Positions 5,359-6,284 of a stretch of DNA of 6,284 bases are shown here, piece by piece. How positions within the stretch are numbered: position 1 is the first letter of the stretch; each line of letters begins with the position of its first letter. Source of the DNA: Lachnospiraceae bacterium. GTDB lineage: Bacteria > Bacillota > Clostridia > Lachnospirales > Lachnospiraceae. Under the pieces are notes generated by a model. That model was not told where the DNA came from. It searched no databases and saw only the letters and a program-made list of their open reading frames with translations. The translations under genes and the position numbers were made by a program. The DNA is taken from the NCBI GenBank assembly GCA_009774615.1, contig VSOC01000183.1:1-6284 (forward strand), read 5' to 3'.

Positions 5359-6284
5359 TCATTTCTCCATCTTTACTAATTCGTTGTGAAGCACTGTGGC
5401 TTTATCTGTCCATTCCCACGGAAGCTGTATATCCTTTCGGCCAAAATGACCGTAGGCAGCCGTTTGTCTGTAAATAGGTTTCCTAAGCCCCAATCCTTTG
5501 ATAATGGATGAGGGGCGCAGATCGAAGTGTTCTTCAATCAATTTTAGAATTTTTTCGTCTGAGATGGCTCCCGTTCCAAAAGTATTTATAGAAACAGAAA
5601 CGGGCTGTGCAACTCCAATGGCATATGCAATCTGAATCTCGCAACGATGAGCAATTCCAGCGGCAACAATGTTTTTTGCCACATACCGGGCTGCGTAAGA
5701 GGCGCTGCGGTCAACCTTTGTCGGGTCTTTTCCAGAAAATGCGCCGCCTCCGTGTCTGGCGAATCCGCCATATGTATCTACTACAATCTTACGTCCGGTA
5801 AGCCCTGTATCTCCTTGTGGGCCACCAATTACAAACCGTCCGGTAGGATTGATAAGATATTTCGTTTGTTCATCAATGAGTGATTCCGGAATTACTGCTT
5901 GAATCACATACTCCATCATATCTTTTTCAATCGCATCATGTGTCGCCTCTGGTAAATGCTGTGTTGAAATAACTATGGTATCTACACGCACAGGTTTGTC
6001 GTCCTCATATTCCACGGAAACCTGTGCTTTTCCATCAGGCCCAAGATAAGGAACAATTCCGTTCTTTCGTACAAAAGCCAGCCTTTTTGTCAGAGCATGA
6101 GCCAGATGAATTGGCAGAGGCATCATTTCCTCCGTTTCATCGGAAGCATATCCGAACACCATTCCCTGATCTCCAGCTCCAAGTTCTTGTTTTTTACTTC
6201 CTCGTGCTTCTAATGCTTTTGTGACTCCTTGTGCAATAAACGGCGACGGTCCAAGAAATGAAGTGATGAATGAAACCGATTCCG
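5359..6284 (-). CDS. metK: S-adenosylmethionine synthetase (5' end outside window)
   Basis: The enzyme makes S-adenosylmethionine from methionine and ATP, releasing phosphate and diphosphate; it is cytosolic and usually tetrameric. About 308 C-terminal residues are visible. The frame stays open to the window edge, so roughly 80-90 N-terminal residues are missing and the ATG at 6162 is internal. Signatures are Gly-Ala-Gly-Asp-Gln-Gly at 6163-6180 followed by Phe-Gly-Tyr-Ala, and the glycine-rich Gly-Gly-Gly-Ala-Phe-Ser-Gly-Lys-Asp-Pro-Thr-Lys-Val-Asp-Arg-Ser at 5704-5751, which lines the polyphosphate site. The C-terminal domain with Gly-Leu-Arg-Lys-Pro-Ile-Tyr and Tyr-Gly-His-Phe-Gly-Arg is intact and ends in TGA. 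It heads, or is early in, the minus-strand cluster. Whether it is the only metK of the host or a second, cluster-dedicated copy cannot be told here, and any upstream promoter or SAM riboswitch lies outside. Confidence 0.95.
   Translation of the reverse strand, partial: ESVSFITSFLGPSPFIAQGVTKALEARGSKKQELGAGDQGMVFGYASDETEEMMPLPIHLAHALTKRLAFVRKNGIVPYLGPDGKAQVSVEYEDDKPVRVDTIVISTQHLPEATHDAIEKDMMEYVIQAVIPESLIDEQTKYLINPTGRFVIGGPQGDTGLTGRKIVVDTYGGFARHGGGAFSGKDPTKVDRSASYAARYVAKNIVAAGIAHRCEIQIAYAIGVAQPVSVSINTFGTGAISDEKILKLIEEHFDLRPSSIIKGLGLRKPIYRQTAAYGHFGRKDIQLPWEWTDKATVLHNELVKMEK

Noticed and set aside
5359..6284. SAM riboswitch controlling metK
   Set aside because: The 5' end of metK and its leader are outside the window, so nothing can be said about it.
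1..6284. CRISPR array, tRNA or rRNA genes, insertion-sequence terminal repeats
   Set aside because: No regularly spaced direct repeats, tRNA-like cloverleaf sequence, rRNA segments or transposase genes were seen on reading both strands.

Overview
The window looks like DNA from a low-to-moderate GC Firmicute, most likely a gut Clostridia member (Lachnospiraceae/Ruminococcaceae-like). This rests on strong AAGGAGG-type ribosome sites, a class 1B PyrK/PyrD pair, and a Tn4451/Tn1549-style mobile module (relaxase tail, TnpW-like small protein, large serine recombinase). No species call is possible.

Left part (1 to about 1577, + strand): the right-hand portion of an integrative/mobilizable element. 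In order it holds the C-terminal end of a relaxase/mobilization protein (its start lies outside the window), a visibly more AT-rich GNAT acetyltransferase that looks like cargo, a hairpin with a U-rich tail, a 57-residue TnpW-like small protein, and a serine recombinase with its own recognisable promoter and ribosome site. The recombinase is broken: only the N-terminal catalytic (resolvase) domain remains, about 137 residues of a family that usually has about 500 or more.

Right part (about 1563 to 6284, - strand): a tightly packed, apparently co-transcribed cluster. In transcription order it is metK (S-adenosylmethionine synthetase, start outside the window), an uncharacterised radical SAM protein with a CX4CX2C cluster motif, nudC (zinc-ribbon Nudix NAD(H) pyrophosphatase), pyrK (electron-transfer subunit, interrupted by an in-frame TGA), pyrD (class 1B dihydroorotate dehydrogenase), and the first 118 residues of a drug-efflux-type MFS transporter. 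Gaps are tiny or negative, and each start has a good ribosome site that often overlaps the preceding stop codon.

The two parts meet tail to tail inside both the recombinase and the MFS gene. The join falls in a 15-base block (1563-1577) that reads as good recombinase sequence on + and good MFS sequence on -, which suggests a microhomology-mediated deletion or rearrangement (or an assembly chimera). The points most worth a second look are this junction, the pyrK nonsense codon placed exactly between the FAD/NAD part and the [2Fe-2S] domain, and the unusual metK / radical SAM / nudC / pyrKD / MFS gene set. That set brings together SAM supply, radical chemistry, NAD(H) turnover, a pyrimidine redox enzyme and an exporter; a shared pathway is conjecture.
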